In this document: positions 10,334 to 20,625 of the stretch, in pieces | Layout of the letters: every line of letters begins with the position of its first letter | Numbering within the stretch: the stretch's first letter is position 1 | DNA from: Symbiodinium kawagutii | Lineage: Eukaryota; Sar; Dinophyceae; Suessiales; Symbiodiniaceae | Length of the DNA: 64,000 nt | Direction: 5' to 3' | Assembly (NCBI GenBank): GCA_009767595.1 | Contig: VSDK01026432.1 | Span: 160,394-224,393 of the forward strand | Translations under genes and position numbers: made by a program | The notes under the pieces: model-generated | Told to the model about the DNA's origin: nothing | The model's input: the letters and a program-made list of their open reading frames with translations, nothing else | Databases searched by the model: none

Positions 10334-10584
10334 AAACCATGACTAGTGACCAGTTACTAAGTGGGGGTGCGCATCCAAGCATGATGCCATGGATCCGTCC
10401 ACTTGGGATGGTTTGGGAGTGCCACATGGATATGAGCAAGTAAGTAGCAGTGATAGATCTGTATAGAAACGCCATCTTTGATGATTACGCCCCAGCGATT
10501 TATTGCTTGAAGTGCTGGTGGTATATTGACTATGGATCATCATGGATCTAACATCGGTGACTGTGAAGCTTTGCATAGCTGCCA

Positions 10585-10698
10585 ATGGATACACCCAGAG
10601 GTGTAAATGTTTCCTGCGAGTTTCGCAGACACAAAAAGGAACAGCTGCCAGAGGGTGGTCCGCGTGCCGAGGGCCCAAATGGGTCCAGCCATGAATCG
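10585..10698 (+). CDS. Candidate exon ending at a GTGAGC donor
   Basis: An ATG-started frame (MDTPRGVNVSCEFRRHKKEQ then EGGPRAEGPNGSSHES) ends at GAATCG before donor GTGAGC. It is charged and hydrophilic; the function is unknown. Confidence 0.4.
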
Positions 10699-10760
10699 GT
10701 GAGCCGGGATTTCTCACCCCAATTCATTCCAGACTTCACTGTCATTTGGTTGTTTGAGTT

Positions 10761-11026
10761 GCTTGCTTTGGTTTGCTTTGGTTTGCTTTGGTTTGCTTTG
10801 CTTTGCTTTGCTTTGCTTTGCTTTGCCTTGCTTGCTTGCCTGCTTCTTTGCTTGTATGTATTCATGTAATGTAACGTAATGTAATGCGATGTAATGTCCC
10901 GTAATGTCATGTCATGTCATGTCATGTACTGTAACGTAATGCAACGTCATGTAATGTAATGTAATGTAATGTAATGTAGTGTAGTGTAGTGTAATGCAAC
11001 GTAACGCAACGTAATGTAATGTATGT
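10761..11026 (+). repeat. GCTTTG and GTAAT pentanucleotide arrays
   Basis: First (GTTTG/GCTTT)n to about 10850, then (TAATG)n with point variants from 10865 to 11026. Confidence 0.85.
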
Positions 11027-11202
11027 TTGTTTCTTTGCTCGTAATGCCAAAAGTGTTTTCATGAATTCACGAATGTGCACCGATGGTGAACCCTGATTTC
11101 TGACGCCGGCGGTGCCGGGCACACTTTGTGTTTGGGAACTCGCCGTCCTGCGGTCGCAAAGAGGACTGCATCCAGAATCCTAAAACCCCATCCGCGCATT
11201 CT

Positions 11203-11308
11203 ACTGGTTGCAGGTTTCAAAGATCTGTTATATTCCCAAATGTATCAGCAAATTAGTGGTTGGTTGACTAGCATATTTTTGATAGGGGTGGTGAGCGCCA
11301 CCAACCAG
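11203..11308 (+). mobile_element. Family B TIR element, copy B5
   Basis: ACTGGTTGCAGGTTTCAAAG at the left, GCCACCAACCAG at the right, interior GTGGTTGGTTGACTAGC. From GT (11207) to AG (11308) is 102 nt, in phase 0 with the frame that crosses it (KRTASRILKPHPRILL before, SRVWNLFTMFGC after), so it could be an exact intron or be read through. Confidence 0.6.
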
Positions 11309-11606
11309 TCTAGAGTTTGGAATCTTTTCACCATGTTTGGTTGCAAAACATGCCACTTGGGAAGAATCAACTGGTTCTGCGGGTCCCAGGCTTTAGATCA
11401 GCTGGTGGGTGCGATAACAACGATCCCTAAGCTGCTTCCTCCATGGGTTTTTTCTTGTTTTTTCCACAAATCAATTGAGTTGGACAGTACTGATCCTAGC
11501 TCTTTTGTGATGAGTTGGACAGTCAGTTGGCTCAGTTTGGATGGTTCCTAAGCCATTGCTACTGCATGTTTCCAGTTGTGGTGGTTTCAACATGGCCATG
11601 AAGCAG

Positions 11607-11716
11607 GTGCGGGCAGGGGCCTTCCATTGAACTGCCTGAGGCGCCACATGAACTCAGAAGATCGATGTCAGGCAGCTCTGGGTGTGGCAAGGCGTTCGGC
11701 TCACGAGGAATGGCAG
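11607..11716 (+). CDS. Candidate exon, unknown protein
   Basis: It lies between acceptor GAAGCAG|G and donor CAG|GTTCT. The translation includes PLNCLRRHMNSEDRCQAALG and VARRSAHEEWQ, strongly protein-like. The frame extends upstream to 11553 without a stop. The product is unknown. Confidence 0.45.
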
Positions 11717-11742
11717 GTTCTAAGCAATCAATGATTGATAAA

Positions 11743-11905
11743 TCTGGTCGGTGGTTTAAATGATTAGTTAATCTAGTTGGTGGTTTGATATCGTGTGATT
11801 GACATTTTTAAGCATCTTCATTTTTGCTTTTCCACATGTATTGACACATGGTTGGTTGGTTGACTATACATATTTTTAAGATGGGGTAGATCAACCACAA
11901 ATCAG
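11743..11905 (+). mobile_element. Family B element with duplicated left end (B6)
   Basis: Two left-end copies (CTGGTCGGTGGTTTAAATG at 11747 and CTAGTTGGTGGTTTGATAT at 11773) precede the usual interior and a decayed right end GATCAACCACAAATCAG. Confidence 0.5.
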
Positions 11906-12176
11906 TGAATCGTCAATGGGTTCTCGTGATATTAGTGGTGAGTAGTTCTTTTAGTGATTATGAGCCAATTTATTTCTATCATTACTGGAGATTAAACTTA
12001 CATAGACATAGCCCTTGTTGACCATTTCAACCAGTGAAAACCACTATTGCTATGCTTTTCTGAACCATTCTAGCTAGCTTTCTTCAGTGGACTATTGCAT
12101 CACTGGTTGTCACCATCATTGACCAGTGAAGACTATACACCGTTTCAATGCTATCCTGTTCTCAACCTGTGGAGTA

Positions 12177-12308
12177 GGGTTAAACATTCGTGTGCACCAT
12201 ATGAAATCAGCTGCTCATCACCCCGTTGAGGATTGGCGCAGCCAAGAAAACATTTTAGCCACACAAATGAAAAAATCATTGTTGTGGAGATGGTTAATAG
12301 CTGGTTGA
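12177..12308 (+). CDS. Candidate exon, unknown
   Basis: A possible AG|G acceptor (GGAGTAG|GG) is followed by VHHMKSAAHHPVEDWRSQEN. The frame ends at the TGA near 12308. The right border is uncertain. Confidence 0.25.
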   Translation, partial: GLNIRVHHMKSAAHHPVEDWRSQENILATQMKKSLLWRWLIAG

Positions 12309-12778
12309 TGTTGGTTGATAGTGGTAAATGATGGACAATAGTGGCGTTTATGGTGGTTTATGGTGCTGGTTTTGGTTCTTGCCGACTCTTGCTGCTGGGA
12401 CTCTGCTTGCTGAGCTAAACTACAGTCGTGTTCTGCACAGTTGTGAGTAGATAGGTGAAGCTGAACGCATCGATCGAACACTCCCCGCACATCCGAATAG
12501 TCTCCGAAAATCAGGAAATCTTGTCAACCAACTGGCATTTACTTTCTTGTCAACCAACTGGCCTCCAAGCTGAGCCACGACCCACGCACATCCCATGATA
12601 CCTGAATGGTTCTGCCCTGTAGCTGAATGTGTCCTTTCAAACTGTTCTCAGCTGGATCTTGATATGATATAGGATATAATGTAGTTTGGAATATCATTCT
12701 GAAGTAAAGCAACGGCACTGTACTGCAAGCACCTGCCGTACAGTGATGTCCTGGAACCACTCAGCTGTTCCACTGCAG

Positions 12779-12875
12779 GAGTACACTTGGATCGCGCCTC
12801 CGTTCACGCAAGACTGCAGCAAAGTTGGGAAAAGTCCATGGACATGCGATGCCACCTGGCATTGCCAAGATGGGG
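12779..12875 (+). CDS. Candidate exon, Cys/Trp-rich
   Basis: A good acceptor (TTCCACTGCAG|G) and a GT at 12876 bracket EYTWIAPPFTQDCSKVGKSP and WTCDATWHCQDG. A second frame is also open and leads into the GTT repeat and then to the block before element A5. The choice of frame is uncertain. Confidence 0.35.
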
Positions 12876-12892
12876 GTCCAATCTTGTTGCTG

Positions 12893-12945
12893 TGGTTGTT
12901 GTTGTTGTTGTTACCATTGTTGTTGTCGCTACCATTGTCGTTGTT

Positions 12946-12983
<38 letters not shown>

Positions 12984-13055
12984 CGTTGTTGTCGTCGTTG
13001 TTGTTGTTGTTGTTGTTGCTGCTGTGGTTGTTGTTGTGGTTGCTGTTGTGGTTGA
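12893..13055 (+). repeat. GTT/GTC trinucleotide repeat
   Basis: Imperfect (GTT)n/(GTC)n, open as poly-Val on the plus strand and poly-Thr on the minus strand. Confidence 0.9.
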
Positions 13056-13198
13056 TGATGTCACCACTACATGGCCATTTGACTGGAACGTTCCCACCTG
13101 CTCACGGTGGATAGGCGCACAGCTTCGTGCCTCAGCTTCGTGCACGTGCCACGCACAAATGCAGGTGCCATGCACACATAGGTCTATGACATCAAGAT

Positions 13199-13308
13199 AT
13201 GGTGGTTTCTCAAGCCATAGGGAACCCAAAAATGGTTGATTTATTAAGAGTAGATGATTACTATTGGATGAGAACTGGGGGTAGCCCTATTTTGAGAAAG
13301 CACCACAT
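13199..13308 (+). mobile_element. Family A TIR element, copy A5
   Basis: Left TIR GGTGGTTTCTCAAGCCATAGGG and right TIR CCCTATTTTGAGAAAGCACC, so a mixed pair. The preceding frame (QLRASASCTCHAQMQVPCTH) runs to the G|GT of the element. An AG inside the right TIR (13299-13300) would join it in phase to APHVISIACVLRKCPCGIV. Confidence 0.65.
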
Positions 13309-13514
13309 GTCATTTCCATTGCGTGTGTATTGCGCAAATGTCCATGTGGCATTGTTTAAAGCACGTGCGGATCAATACATTTGTCAAACCCAGCCACACC
13401 TTCTTTCTCCTAGCGTGGCTGCTTCACAGCTCTTGCAGGGATTGGTCGCGTATAGTCGTGTTGTTTGTATGGTATCAGATCATATCTACATATCTTATAT
13501 TATATGATAATATT

Positions 13515-13725
13515 TGGGTATATCTATCTTTCTGTCTGCCTATCTATCTAGCCATCCATCTATTTGTCTATCTATCTAGCTATCTATCTATCTCCCTTTT
13601 ATCTATATCTATTTTATCTATTCTATTTTATTCTGTTCTGTTCTGTTCTATGCTATGCTATTCTATTCTATTCTATTCTATTCTATTCTATTCGATCCTT
13701 TTCTATCCTACCCTACTCTCATCAG
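13515..13725 (+). repeat. TCTA and TTCTA short tandem repeats
   Basis: (ATCT)n followed by (TTCTA)n with single-base variants. Confidence 0.85.
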
Positions 13726-13932
13726 AATGCATGATAGACAGCATATAATACATTGATGCTTACAAACATTCATCATGATCAGATATCCTAGGTACGATAG
13801 GTACGTAAAATCTTCGCAAGAAAAGGATAGAAAAGGCACAGTGCCGTTGCCGAAGATGCACTTTCAATATATTTGGGTATGAATAGTTGTACCACCCAAC
13901 TATTCCAACCATTCCAGTTACTGGTTGAGCAG

Positions 13933-14776
13933 GTCGGGTTTGGGCTGAGCACCAGGGCATCGTTGACAAATCCATGTGGGTGTTTTTGAAAATAGGGTAC
14001 CCACCAAATATCATCCAATTGACTATGAAAAGGCCATAAAACCAACAATTGTTTTGGGTACCGGATGGCTTAGGTTAAGAAACCACCATATTTTAGTTGT
14101 TAAACCTGTCTTGTTGTTGGTTATCCCCAATTGTTAACCATTATTAACAGCATTGACGGCTATAAGCCATATAAAATCCCATGGCAACAGCACCCTATCC
14201 GCAGAAACCACTCGATTTTTGACGTGGTGCATCAGCTGCGCCGGAGCTTAGGCTACCTGCAAGACCAGCTGCGAATTCTCCTGCAGGTGCCGCCGTTGTT
14301 GGGGGGGGATCGCGCGCTGCTGATGGCAGCGCGCGAAACCTGCGTTTTGACATGCGATTGCTGTGATTCTGAGATTTTCAGTACCAGAGAACTACAGTAG
14401 CAATGAGAATCCAGCTGGTTGGATAGCATGTAAAAACGCAGGTTGTGATAATAACGTTGTGATGGATGATCATCATTGCTGAAATCATTCGTAGCTGATC
14501 AACATCAGGGAACTACTTGGGAACCATAGATTTCAGTGCCAATGATCATCCAGCCTACTGGATCTTCTTGACCAGCTGTTGTTCTTAAGTGCGATTCAGG
14601 CTTTCCTGGTTTCATTGTAGAAGCGGCAGGCGCAGCTCATGCTGAGTTGCTTCACTGCGAAGCTGAAGCACATGGAACGTGAAGAAGAGCCAGCACGAAC
14701 CCCGAATGATTCTCTGGTCGAACTAGATAAATCCAAATTGGCGCTCTCAACGATCCCCGAAACAAGTCGCAAGTAG
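13933..14776 (+). CDS. Three-exon candidate gene; first intron carries element A6
   Basis: Proposed exons are 13933-13979 (VGFGLSTRASLTNPC), 14205-14286 (FDVVHQLRRSLGYLQDQLRI) and 14621-14776 (QLMLSCFTAKLKHMEREEEP ... TSRK, stop). Acceptors are GAGCAG|G, CTATCCGCAG|A and TTTCATTGTAG|A; donors are G|GT at the start of element A6 and CTGCAG|GTGCCG. Phases agree at both junctions (2+1, then 0). The product would be mostly helical with a charged C-terminus. Its function is unknown and the 5' end is missing. Exon 2 could instead run on to about 14350 without splicing. Confidence 0.5.
13975..14091 (+). mobile_element. Family A TIR element, copy A6
   Basis: GGTGTTTTTGAAAATAGGG at the left, TTAGGTTAAGAAACCACC at the right, interior in forward orientation. 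The left end coincides with the donor of the exon at 13933-13979. Confidence 0.6.
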
Positions 14777-15300
14777 ACCAAAGTGGCTAGAAATAGCGCT
14801 TCTGAACTACGATTGAAATCTACACGTTCTCAGTTTTGCTCTGTCGGTGTCGGTGAGTGGTGGATCACGCACACATTATTTGCCAAATGTTAAACATCAT
14901 CGAGCAGTGTTGCCGCAAATTGAACATTTAGCATTACAAATCCGGTAAACGGGTGCCAAGTATTGTGCAAAGTGGAACATAGTGAGTGATTACCAGATTT
15001 GGTTGAAACCCACGTGGAAGATTAGCTGGGAAAATGAACAGAAACGATTTCTCAACACCATAGGTGTATACAATGTTTATCATGGGAGATTTCGAACATC
15101 ACCAACACATGCTTGACCCGGCTATGTCGCGATCATTCCCCACATCATTTTGTAGGGTTCTTGTTTCTATGGGGTAATCCTGCAGTCCACCTCCTCCCTC
15201 TTGTCATCCTCACGCATCCTCATGCTTCCTCCTTCCCTCCCTCCCTGCCTGCTGCCTCACACATCATCATCCTCATCATCCTCATCCTCGTCCTTTGCAG

Positions 15301-15421
15301 GTGTCGGAAGACTAGGCAGAAACATGCATTTTGGGCGGCAGCTGTAGTATTCCTTGCGCGCCTCAATATATTTCGTTTGGCAGGCGTAGTACCTTGTGGC
15401 AGGCGTGGCATTTTGTGGCAG
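15301..15421 (+). CDS. Candidate exon, hydrophobic
   Basis: Acceptor TCGTCCTTTGCAG|G and donor TGGCAG|GTGTGC. The frame reads CRKTRQKHAFWAAAVVFLAR then NIFRLAGVVPCGRRGILWQ. A TGGCAGGYGT motif occurs three times near the right end. It does not phase with the next exon (15489), so the link is unproven. Confidence 0.35.
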
Positions 15422-15488
15422 GTGTGCTGCCGCTTGACCCTTTGCTCCCACCCGTTTGTTTCTCCCTTGTTTTGTTTCCTTCTTCAAG

Positions 15489-15854
15489 GCATCCTCTAAA
15501 TGCCCCCATGGGGTTATCCGATAATCTCTGCAAAATAAGACTTGTGGATTATCCACATGGTGGTTTCTTAAAATAGGAAGCCGCCCAAAAATGGTTGGTT
15601 TATTACTGTAAATGACCAATACTGAATGATCTCAGAAAATAGGGAGCCCCCGTATTTTGAGAAACCCTCATATCTGCAAAAAAAAAGACGTGCGATGGCA
15701 CTTCTATGCCTTGATCCATGACCCCGTGCTGCCTCCGTATCACCAGGAGGTCAGCGAACTGAGACGTCAGGATCGGTCGCAGTTCCGCTGGGACCCAGGG
15801 CGCGAAAAGTGGAGAAAGGCCATGAACAGATTGGAACAGTTGGATGGTTCATGA
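15489..15854 (+). CDS. Two-exon candidate gene whose intron is element A7
   Basis: Exon 1 (15489-15559) follows a strong acceptor (TTGTTTCCTTCTTCAAG|G) and ends at CACATG|GTGGTTTC, the left end of element A7. Exon 2 starts at 15688 after AAAAAAG. Joined in phase (1+2), the protein reads CKIRLVDYPH then DVRWHFYALIHDPVLPPYHQ and DRSQFRWDPGREKWRKAMNR, to a TGA at 15852. Intron length 128 nt, of which the element fills about 113. No family was recognised. The continuity of the joined sequence is the main evidence. Confidence 0.55.
15555..15673 (+). mobile_element. Family A TIR element, copy A7 (intronic)
   Basis: GGTGGTTTCTTAAAATAGG at the left, CCCGTATTTTGAGAAACCC at the right, interior in reverse orientation (AAAAATGGTTGGTTTATTAC). 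Confidence 0.7.
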
Positions 15855-16062
15855 ACTTTATATTCAACTGGGATAACAACTACATACCGTTGCTGTAAGG
15901 AGGGGGTAGAAGCCAAATTGGGTCAACAGTGACCAAGTTGCAAGGATAGTTGAAGTGGATCTTGTCAAGAGGGGGTAAGGTACAAGACCCAACTCAACGA
16001 AATCTTGCAGAAATGGTGCTTTCAGATGATTTCCACATGCGGTTGCACAATGGGAGAGGATG

Positions 16063-16344
16063 TAAATCCAATCTGTACGGAGCATTTGGTCTGAATTTGC
16101 CACGCTGTCCTTGTTTTATGGTCATCCTGACTGCGATTCCTGTGAAGCGATGGTTTCCATCCCAACGACATGCCTTTGCCGAACTGGGAAAAGTCAAGGT
16201 TCCTTGCGGGATGAAGCCCCTGTCCGGTTCTTGTGTGTGCTGAGGTCATCATCGATGCTGTTGCTGCAAGTAATTCCTGACCAGGGCAGACTAGGAAGCA
16301 GGGGCCTAGAAGGACAGGGAGATTTTGCGGAGCACAAGATGTGA
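16063..16344 (+). CDS. Candidate coding block, unknown
   Basis: About 93 codons open after a TAA. It reads RSIWSEFATLSLFYGHPDCD then GSLRDEAPVRFLCVL and ends GDFAEHKM. A possible donor GTAATT lies at 16269. The last bases overlap the next block in another frame, so an intron between them is likely. Confidence 0.4.
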
Positions 16345-16510
16345 TCGGTGTGCATTGTATGTAAAGGACACACCACTTGTCCAGTGGCCAAAAGCGAACT
16401 TCTTCAGGATTCTGCAATTTGGTGCATCACAGCCGTTCCAGGCAACAGGAATCACCGAGCGAATAGACACAACAGGACTCAAAGAGGTTGTGGAGTTTCT
16501 TTGGATTTAG
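16325..16510 (+). CDS. Candidate coding block, unknown
   Basis: The frame reads DRCALYVKDTPLVQWPKANF and GITERIDTTGLKEVVEFLWI before a TAG. An internal acceptor (GCGAACTTCTTCAG|G) could start the exon near 16420, joining the block at 16063 by splicing. It is protein-like without a recognised family. Confidence 0.4.
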   Translation: MRSTRCDRCALYVKDTPLVQWPKANFFRILQFGASQPFQATGITERIDTTGLKEVVEFLWI

Positions 16511-16727
16511 GATTTTGACATTGACCTGACGTGACACTTTAGACTTTCATGTAAGCAGGATACATTACATATTCCTCTTGACAAGAGTGAGGTTCAATAG
16601 GTGCTTTCTCCGAGCATCTCTGGCACACATTACATAGGAACGTTGGAGAACGCCAAGGCCATTGACCGATCATGGCACCATTGGTAATCCTATTTTCTCC
16701 CTGTCCTGATCTCATGGTTTCAAGGAA

Positions 16728-16941
16728 CACCTCCAGGAAAGAGCCTCTGTGACTGAACAACTCATCCTGCTCCACGGGAAGTCACACCTCTCATGGAGAC
16801 GCGAGACCCTTGAAACCACCCGCTGAAAGCATCGCCGAAGCATTTTGAAGCTGCTGGGTATAGCCCAGTGCTGTCTTCCAACCTTGGAATTCGCGATGCT
16901 TTCCCAAGTTACTGGCCCTCTACGGCGTAGAGCTTGCACAG
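16728..16941 (+). CDS. Candidate coding block interrupted by one in-frame TGA
   Basis: One frame reads HLQERASVTEQLILLHGKSH, a TGA at 16824-16826, then KHRRSILKLLGIAQCCLPTL to a GT at 16942. Both halves look coding. Either two exons or a nonsense mutation would explain this. The minus strand is also open for 75 codons here, so the strand is not settled. Confidence 0.25.
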
Positions 16942-17265
16942 GTGGGTTTACCGTTCTAAATCACAATTCATTCCACGGATTCGACACCACGAAACTGGTT
17001 GTGTAGTTGTTGGCTTGCTTTGTTTTGCCGGATTAGATTGTTTTTGCTTGCAATGCTAAGCTAGTCCTTGTTTTAGCCCGAAATCCCTAGCATTTCCAGA
17101 TAGGGTGGGCCCTAGCGTAGGTCAGTCTCAACTCAAAAGTTGCCAGGCTTTAGATCACCTGGAGCTCTCAATGACTGGCGGATGTCAGGGGTTTCTGTGA
17201 TAAACTTGGATTGGTTGACTTGAAATGACAAAGACCTGGATCTGGGGATAGTGTTAAAGTGTACA

Positions 17266-17380
17266 ACTGGTCTTTCTCAAGTCATAGGGGCACCCCCAAA
17301 GTATTGGACGGTTTATTACTATACACTAGTAAGAAGCTGGATGATGAATGGGGTACCCCTATGACTTGAGAAACCACCAG
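17266..17380 (+). mobile_element. Family A TIR element, copy A8
   Basis: Both TIRs are of the AGTCATAG subtype (TTTCTCAAGTCATAGGGG and CCCCTATGACTTGAGAAACC). It ends CCACCAG. The upstream frame DKDLDLGIVLKCTT runs to its left end. Confidence 0.7.
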
Positions 17381-17406
17381 ATTTGACTGTCAAGGATCGT
17401 TGGTAA

Positions 17407-17538
17407 CCGCGCCAATCTGTGGGTCAAGCTCTGCTGTTGCGCGAACTGGTGCAGCTGCGCCCCTGCTTAAAGCAGCGGAGTGTTGATCTTGGGACAAATG
17501 GGCTCAGCTCAGCAGACTTTGCTTTGAAACAGTGGTGA
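17407..17538 (+). CDS. Candidate exon, unknown
   Basis: Open from after a TAA to a TGA, 43 codons: QALLLRELVQLRPCLKQRSV and GLSSADFALKQW. It is Leu-rich, probably helical and coding-like; no family was recognised. Confidence 0.4.
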   Translation, partial: PRQSVGQALLLRELVQLRPCLKQRSVDLGTNGLSSADFALKQW

Positions 17539-17849
17539 AGGAATGGTTGATGGATGATTCGCTGTTCACTTCTTGTCTTGGCTGTTATTAGACCTGCTAA
17601 ATCATTTACTCCTCTTGATGGATGGTGATTATCCAGTCTCAGGAATAGATGATTTATCTGGTGCTGGGCCAACACAAAGAACGTGGGCCTGAACTTCCCA
17701 AGCATCGCAGCGGACCTTCTCGAGGGGTACCTGCTGTGAACTGATGACGAGTTCGCAACACATCAACCATCAATCATAGCCATTATATATTTAATTAATT
17801 CATTAATTAATGAATTAGATTATGGCCATTCATTGGCCACATTCTTTTC

Positions 17850-18068
17850 ATGGCTCATGGCTTGTTAGTGCCAGAAGGACAAGCTGCAGAATCCCTTCAG
17901 AACTGGATTCCGCTGCTGCTGAGTCCTCTTGTGAACCAAGAGCCATTGGAATTGGAGTCAGCCACGGCCACTCCTCTTGCGGCAGCCCGCAGCCCACAGG
18001 CTGTGACAGGGCTGATGGTTTTGCTTGGAAGCATTGTGAGCATTCGCCGATGGTGGGGCAAATGCTGA
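17850..18068 (+). CDS. ATG-initiated ORF, 72 aa, unknown
   Basis: It starts MAHGLLVPEGQAAESLQNWI and ends LLGSIVSIRRWWGKC. A Leu/Val-rich central part may be membrane-associated. An overlapping frame (17822-18127) is less natural. No domain was recognised. Confidence 0.4.
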   Translation: MAHGLLVPEGQAAESLQNWIPLLLSPLVNQEPLELESATATPLAAARSPQAVTGLMVLLGSIVSIRRWWGKC

Positions 18069-18071
18069 ACG

Positions 18072-18422
18072 TTGGGTTGTCATGGGTTGTCACCTGCCCA
18101 CGGGTGGCTCTACATGGCTATGACTGATAGCTATAAGATGAGTATACACAAAAATGGGTTCGTTTGCCCCCAGCCCATCTCGATCTCGATGCTTCGCACA
18201 TCACCATGGGCTTGCTGCGACTGCCTCAAAAAGTGTGAGTGTGCGGGACACATCTGTGACCCGAAATGGACGCCCATACATCCCCCAATCTTTTCCGACG
18301 TGGCACTGAAATCTGAAGACCTTATCTTTGTGCAGGGCTTCCCAAAGCTGCTTGTTTCAGTCTGCGGTAAACTAAATGGCGCTTTCTCATCATGGGGGGT
18401 ACCTCCAAATCATCCAATCTGA
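18072..18422 (+). CDS. Candidate Cys-rich coding block running into element A9
   Basis: It includes CCDCLKKCECAGHICDPKW and FSDVALKSEDLIFVQGFPKL. The last 15 codons are element A9 sequence, so the exon probably ends at the GTAAAC donor at 18367 or at the element. The Cys cluster could bind metal, but the spacing matches nothing I recognise. Confidence 0.35.
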   Translation: MGCHGLSPAHGWLYMAMTDSYKMSIHKNGFVCPQPISISMLRTSPWACCDCLKKCECAGHICDPKWTPIHPPIFSDVALKSEDLIFVQGFPKLLVSVCGKLNGAFSSWGVPPNHPI

Positions 18423-18528
18423 ATGAATCATTTTTTATCATCAACCAACCATATCTTTGGGGTTCTCAATTCTAATATCATCAACCAAGCATAACTTTGG
18501 GGTTCTCAATTCTATAAGAAATCCCCAT
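18378..18528 (+). mobile_element. Family A element with internal tandem duplication (A9)
   Basis: ATCATCAACCAACCATA-TCTTTGGGGTTCTCAATTCTA occurs twice in tandem at the right end. Confidence 0.6.
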
Positions 18529-18814
18529 CTCATTGTGGATGCCCAAAGATTGCATACCACAGCTGCCGTTGGATCTCTTCTTTCATGGCTGAAATCATCA
18601 TCCCAGCCGTAACAAAGATCGGTCCTGGTTGGCTGGGTGGCTTACAGCCAGGTGTTAGGATGTGATTGATTGACCGTATAGGAATGGTTGATGGTTGATG
18701 GTTAAGCTGCATATATCCAGATATAAGTAGAACTCTCCATCATTTCTCCATAATAATTATAGCCACTAAAAAAACCAAGTCCTGGGTTGATTCTGGGATC
18801 AATCAGCTGTTCAG

Positions 18815-19018
18815 ATGGAATTTTCTGCCCCAAGATTTGGGAACAGCATGGAACAGCTACCAACAAATGACACATGTCGAAAAGAAGGGACTCCGTGGGT
18901 CATGGTTTTGCGGCTAAACCTGAATCATCTTGAATCCGCTGTCCAGTCATGTCATGTCATGTCATGTCATATCATGTCTCGAAGAGTGGAAGGCGTCTGG
19001 CTAGGACCTGCTTGTTGA
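18815..19018 (+). CDS. ATG-initiated ORF, unknown
   Basis: MEFSAPRFGNSMEQLPTNDT then VMVLRLNLNHLESAVQ. The last third crosses a (TCATG)n microsatellite, so the true end is probably near 18950. Confidence 0.35.
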   Translation: MEFSAPRFGNSMEQLPTNDTCRKEGTPWVMVLRLNLNHLESAVQSCHVMSCHIMSRRVEGVWLGPAC

Positions 19019-19141
19019 CCTGCATAAGACTCGTTGAAATCGGAAGGTTGAAAGTCAGTGAAGAATGATAGAAACAGGTAGCCAGCTAGGAGCCATGTCC
19101 TGAAAGTTCAAAATACTTGTTGTCCATCATAGTCCTGTTGA

Positions 19142-19606
19142 CCCAAGGCATCCTGTATCAGCTCGGATGGTTTGAAACCAACGTCGATACTCGGAGATCC
19201 TGCTGATGCACCACGTCCGTTTGAGAAGGATGTAGGGCAACATCAATTTCAAGCAACTGACGTGCAGCAGTTCTGTGACCTACAAATGGTGGCGTGTGAC
19301 GATACCAACGAATCGACCCACTATTCTCACTTTTTCTAGAACTCGGAAAGTAAGAAGCAAAGGGTTGCAGAACAAGGTCGAAATGCTGGGTGAAGAACAA
19401 TGGTGAGAACTTGTCCAAGTGTAATCCTTGCAGGGCAGAACTTGGTGGAGAACAGCCAGGACTTGGAATCTGCAAGGACCAAATTGGGTTCTGACTTCGA
19501 TCCTTCCGCCGGGCTCAGCACTTATCCTGGCACGGCCCCCAGGTGCCTCGGGGGCCTGGGGTTTCAACGTTTGCGGTTTTCAAGGGTGATGCTGGCGCCC
19601 CTATGA
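19142..19606 (+). CDS. Long plus-strand coding frame with two in-frame stops or short introns
   Basis: A single frame runs 155 codons with only a TAG (19337) and a TGA. Its parts read GDPADAPRPFEKDVGQHQFQ, then SESKKQRVAEQGRNAG, then GQNLVENSQDLESARTKLGS. Each stop lies beside splice-like signals (CACTTTTTCTAG|A; GCTGG|GTGAAG to CCTTGCAG|G), which suggests very short introns or a decaying gene. The function is unknown. Confidence 0.45.
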
Positions 19607-19767
19607 AGGAAGCCTGAAGCCCGTGCTTGACAAGGAAACCACCTGAGTGTCATCACCACTGGGAAACTATCTTCATCAATCAGTCATTCATCACCCAGAT
19701 TCAGTCACAAAGCATGATTGAACATTTTAGATCAAGGAGTTTGGAATACGCATTTTGATTTGCGATT

Positions 19768-19866
19768 CTAGTTGGTGGGTCTATAGATTTGTTGTTTCCC
19801 TAATATTTTGGGATGGTTGGGTTGGTTGACTGACAATTCTGAGGGGCTACAACCACCAAGAAGCTA
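19768..19866 (+). mobile_element. Family B element, decayed (B7)
   Basis: CTAGTTGGTGGGTCTATAG at the left, GGGATGGTTGGGTTGGTTGAC inside, GGGGCTACAACCACCAAG at the right. Confidence 0.5.
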
Positions 19867-20158
19867 ATTGTTGTTTCATGGATCCCAAATTAGTACGCTC
19901 ATTGCTGGTCATGCTAGTGTTACATCGGCATGAAGTCTTTGGTGTTTACTGGCAGTGGCCTGTGCATTTCCCGGTCACCGCGGGCTGATTGACCACCGAT
20001 AGAAATGGGCTGTTCAATGGTTGAGAACGATGATGAATGGTTAAGGTCAACTCGTTGATAATACTTGTTGACATTTGTTGACGATGCAAACCATTATTTA
20101 TCAACGTGGTGGCCGATCGTGGTTGCAGGTTGGTCGCTTGATAGAAACACCAGTAGGA

Positions 20159-20314
20159 ACATGGCTGTTTCTCAAAATAGGGGTACCATAGGGTACCCCC
20201 AAATCATCAAGTTTATTGGTCATTCAGAGTAATTAAACACAATCAAACCATTCAATTTCATCTGGGTTCCCCTATGAGAAACCCGCCATATGCTCCTATG
20301 AGAAACCCGCCATA
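20159..20314 (+). mobile_element. Family A element with duplicated right end (A10)
   Basis: GCTGTTTCTCAAAATAGGGG at the left. The right end TCCTATGAGAAACCCGCCATA is present twice, 24 bp apart. A GGGTACC duplication follows the left TIR. Confidence 0.6.
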
Positions 20315-20439
20315 TGCCAACGGCACCGTGGTAACGCTACCCATGGCTAAGCATCAGATCGGCTGGTGAAGATCCCAATAGCACGAAGGCTAACAGAATA
20401 TCTAGAGGAGTAAGGGCGCATGTCCATACATACATATAC

Positions 20440-20625
20440 ACATGATGCACATAATTACATACATATTATAGATACAGATACAGATGTATAATATATATAT
20501 ATATACAGTTACAAACATCACATAGCACCCTATCTATCCATCTATCTATCCATCCATCCATCCATCCAACCATCCATCCATCCATCAATCTATCTATCTA
20601 TCCATCGATCTATCTATCTATTTGC
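20440..20625 (+). repeat. (AT)n and (ATCC/ATCT)n microsatellites
   Basis: GATACAGATACAGATG, then (TA)n, then tetranucleotide CCAT/CTAT repeats. Confidence 0.8.

Noticed and set aside
12804-13229. Poly-Thr minus ORF and poly-Val plus ORF
   Set aside because: Both arise from the GTT/GTC microsatellite.
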